64,000 nucleotides of DNA, from contig OX463778.1 of assembly GCA_949825025.1 (NCBI GenBank), positions 32,743,969-32,807,968 of the forward strand. The letters run 5' to 3'. Made by a program: the position numbers and the translations under genes. This DNA comes from Siphlonurus alternatus. Its lineage: Eukaryota > Arthropoda > Insecta > Ephemeroptera > Siphlonuridae. This document shows, piece after piece, positions 61,963 through 64,000 of the stretch (its first letter is position 1; every line of letters starts with the position of its first letter). Under the pieces are notes generated by a model. That model searched no databases. It was not told the origin of the DNA and saw only the letters and a program-made list of their open reading frames with translations.

Positions 61963-62115
61963 GGCCGCCTTCCCACGGAGACCTCAGACTCTGAGATGGC
62001 CAGTGACATTGAGCCGGTTAAGCCTGCCATCCAGATGCAGCTCAAGAACACCAGGGTGGACGAGGGGAGTCCTGTCAAGCTGGACTGTATCATCACGGGT
62101 CAGCCGGAACCTGAG
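61963..62115 (+). CDS. Exon: linker and first half of Ig 4
   Basis: The acceptor is ATGTCTCAG and the donor GTGAGG, 51 codons. It encodes an acidic linker (TETSDSEMASDIEP), IQMQLKNTRVDEGSPVKLDC and ITGQPEPE. The preceding intron is 56 bases. Confidence 0.91.
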
Positions 62116-62330
62116 GTGAGGAAAATTTGCTTGCTAATGAAACATTACTTTTATCAATTGTGATTTCAGCATTGTTTCTCCAGCTATTCATTTGATTTTT
62201 TTTCATAACATAATTTATAATACTACTGAACAAATATTTTCTGAACCATATTTTAATTAAGTTTCTCTTAATTTTTTATTCTCTTTTAAACTTGATTGAA
62301 ATTTAATATTTAATTTTGCTTTATTTGCAG

Positions 62331-62511
62331 GTTATTTGGTACCATGATGGTCGCCCAGTGAAAGAGTCCAAGGAAGTTCAGCTGTTGTTCAAGGGTGACC
62401 GGTGCACACTGGTGATCAAGGAAGCCCTTGTGGAGGAGGCTGGGGAGTACCGAGTTGTTGCCGTTAACTCTGCAGGCGAGGCCTCAAGCACCTGTCAGCT
62501 CACTGTTGACC
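62331..62511 (+). CDS. Exon: second half of Ig 4
   Basis: The acceptor is TATTTGCAG; the donor GTAAGT leaves one base. It encodes VIWYHDGRPVKESKEVQLL and EEAGEYRVVAVNSAGEAS. The F-strand Cys is replaced by Val. Confidence 0.92.
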
Positions 62512-62566
62512 GTAAGTTCCTCAAAGTTCACCTGAGAGTTGTGACTTACCAAGGTCTTCATTACAG

Positions 62567-62754
62567 CTCTCAACGTGCCTACGCCTGAACCAGAGATAAT
62601 TGGTGTGGCTCCCAAGTTCACCAAACTCCTAGCGGATATTCTCATACCAGAGGGAGAAACTACCAGATTGGAATGTGCCGTGGAAGGAGAACCAACACCT
62701 AAAATCACTTGGTTATTAAATAATCATGAAGTTCCTCCTTGTGATAGACTTGAG
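62567..62754 (+). CDS. Exon: first half of Ig 5
   Basis: The acceptor is TTCATTACAG and the donor GTAATT. It encodes VAPKFTKLLADILIPEG, TRLECAVEGEPTPKITWLLN. The preceding intron is 55 bases. Confidence 0.92.
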
Positions 62755-63066
62755 GTAATTATTGTCATTATTACAGAAGTTAAGAGTTTTATGAGGGAAC
62801 CAAAAGTAGTAATTTGTTGTTGTTGTAGTTTTTAAATATTGGTAGAATCAATATTAATTTGTATAATTTATTTAGCAAAAAAGCACCACAAAAATATGTG
62901 GTTCTGTTACAATTTTGTAATGCATGTAATTTATTACTAAATATAAAACAAGAAAGTGTTAACCATTTTGTACTGTGTAGCTATTAAAGTAAAAAATAAA
63001 AGACAATCTTTGTGTTTAACTCTTTTCTTTTATTTTGACTATTAACTATTTATATTTCATGTGTAG

Positions 63067-63345
63067 ATGATTCATAATGAAGAATCGGGCCAAGTATGTC
63101 TGACTATTACCAACACTATGACATCAGACAAGGGAGTGTATACAGCAAAGGCTATAAATAGTCTGGGTGATGCAAAATGCTTTGCTACATTGATCGTAAG
63201 AAGCCACCAAGAAACACCAGAACTGCAGCGCAAGGAGAGGTTGCATGAAGCTCCCTACTTCACTGAAATACTCTGTGACAAACTAGCAGTTGAGGGAGAC
63301 TCAACAAGATTTGAGTGCATAGTCCAAGGCAAACCCACTCCTAAG
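63067..63345 (+). CDS. Exon: second half of Ig 5, linker and first half of Ig 6
   Basis: The acceptor is TCATGTGTAG and the donor GTATGC, 93 codons. It encodes CLTITNTMTSDKGVYTAKAI (F-strand Cys replaced by Ala), a charged linker, then APYFTEILCDKLAVEGDSTR and FECIVQGKPTPK. Confidence 0.92.
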
Positions 63346-63741
63346 GTATGCACAAGACCTCTATTATTTTGTTTTGCAAAGACTAACATTCTTGCTTTCA
63401 CTTTGGAATTTTTATGTTAGGAAAGTACTTTAGTTTTCTTTTCTATGATTCATTCTTTGTTTAGCAACAATGTAGATGTTTACCATCTATTTGTAGAACT
63501 TGTTTAACAGTGATAATTTAAAATAGACTTGTTATACTATTTCCTTTAATCAGTATTGTTGAGTTACTAAATTAAATTTTTTATAAATTTTATACAATAA
63601 GCTAAAATTATAGCTAAAAAAAAAAGGACTTTTTTGAAGCTAAAATATAAAAGATACGCGAGTATAATTATTTTATTTTTCACTCATTTCAATCTGTGTT
63701 AAAATATTAGGACCAAATTTTACAAATACGATGCTTTGCAG

Positions 63742-63919
63742 GTGCGTTGGCTGTTCAACGATAGCCCGGTGTCTGGCCGAGACTTCCTAGTGTCCACCAG
63801 TGGTCAGCGACAAGTGCTCACCTTGCCTGCCGTGTCAAGAGAGCATTACGGAACCGTCTCGTGTGTAGCTGAAAACGAAGCAGGCCGGGCAACTTGCCAG
63901 GCAGCTCTCAGAGTTGAAG
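63742..63919 (+). CDS. Exon: second half of Ig 6, last exon in the window
   Basis: The acceptor is CTTTGCAG; the donor GTACTT leaves one base, so the protein continues beyond the window. It encodes VRWLFNDSPVSGRDFLVS and REHYGTVSCVAENEAGRAT. The canonical Cys is present again. Confidence 0.92.
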
Positions 63920-64000
63920 GTACTTTAATCAGAACACTTACATGTTTTTATTATAACATTATTGCATTTGTGTAACATTAACTCTTACTAGGTCACTTTT

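Larger units (their letters stand above)
20898..63919 (+). other. CCDC141: Gene span, block 2: CCDC141-like spectrin rod with titin-type Ig array (3' partial)
   Basis: An inferred 5'UTR exon plus 31 coding exons, all phase-consistent, give about 2196 codons before the window ends. Residues about 1-111 match the vertebrate CCDC141 N-terminus (TTTIST.A.QSG..RIVIALLQ, then WVQL). Residues about 112-1193 are spectrin-type helices that keep CCDC141 motifs such as VYAAMAESLG.AW and, near the rod end, AEEWF.EGS. Residues 1194-1558 are Ala/Glu/Arg-rich helix and 1582-2196 are six I-set Ig domains. Vertebrate CCDC141 ends after one Ig domain and its neighbour TTN begins with Ig domains; here the Ig array simply continues. 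CCDC141 is linked to DISC1 and myosin II in migrating neurons and is expressed in heart. A cytoskeletal or sarcomeric scaffold role is inferred. Intron lengths run from 52 bases to 16 kb. Confidence 0.85.

Noticed and set aside
60433..63919. Obscurin/UNC-89 or kettin as identity of block 2
   Set aside because: The N-terminus and rod follow CCDC141; no SH3, RhoGEF or regular kettin spacing is seen in the window, though the unseen 3' part could change this.

Overview
The window is animal nuclear DNA, most likely from an arthropod and perhaps a crustacean. Short, GC-rich exons are bounded by GT/AG signals in keeping phase, and they sit in very AT-rich introns with long GA microsatellites, foldback elements and a non-LTR retrotransposon. 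A core promoter of the arthropod Inr plus DPE type is also present. The assignment rests on these features and on protein family resemblance; no search was run.

All host coding sequence found is on the + strand and falls into two collinear blocks. Block 1 (about 2.07-17.43 kb, 15 exons, about 903 codons, 5' end outside the window) encodes a SEC14/CRAL-TRIO lipid-binding domain followed by spectrin-type helices. It follows vertebrate SESTD1 motif by motif and then runs into a Pro/Ser/Glu-rich tail. Block 2 (promoter about 20.90 kb, ATG at 21416, running off the right end, 31 coding exons, about 2196 codons in the window) begins with a segment resembling the N-terminus of vertebrate CCDC141 (CAMDI). 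It continues with a long spectrin-repeat rod, a very Ala/Glu/Arg-rich helical region that begins with a triplicated 50-codon module, and then six I-set Ig domains of titin type.

In human 2q31 the genes SESTD1, CCDC141 and TTN lie next to one another and are transcribed in that order (recalled, not looked up). The same order of modules appears here. The exon phases also allow block 1 to splice directly into block 2 (phase-0 donor at 17433 to phase-0 acceptor before 37642). The locus may therefore be one giant gene with an internal promoter, or two neighbouring genes with possible read-through. The sequence does not decide between these.

Non-coding layout: 10.2-15.1 kb is an intron with a retroposon 3' end and a composite element built of palindromic 40-41 bp minisatellite units. 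16.6-16.9 and 49.7-50.0 kb carry two copies of one MITE family, each with two perfect TGACGTCA palindromes. 21.6-37.6 kb is a 16 kb first intron with GA repeats, hairpins and one GC-rich island. 37.8-42.5 kb is AT-rich intron. 45.8-48.8 kb is a sense-oriented non-LTR retrotransposon with an open 916-codon frame. 50.2-50.6 kb is a foldback element, 52.2-52.6 kb is a TTAA-flanked (piggyBac-type) MITE, and 55.3 kb is a small inverted-repeat element. No rRNA, convincing tRNA, CRISPR array or prokaryotic feature was seen.
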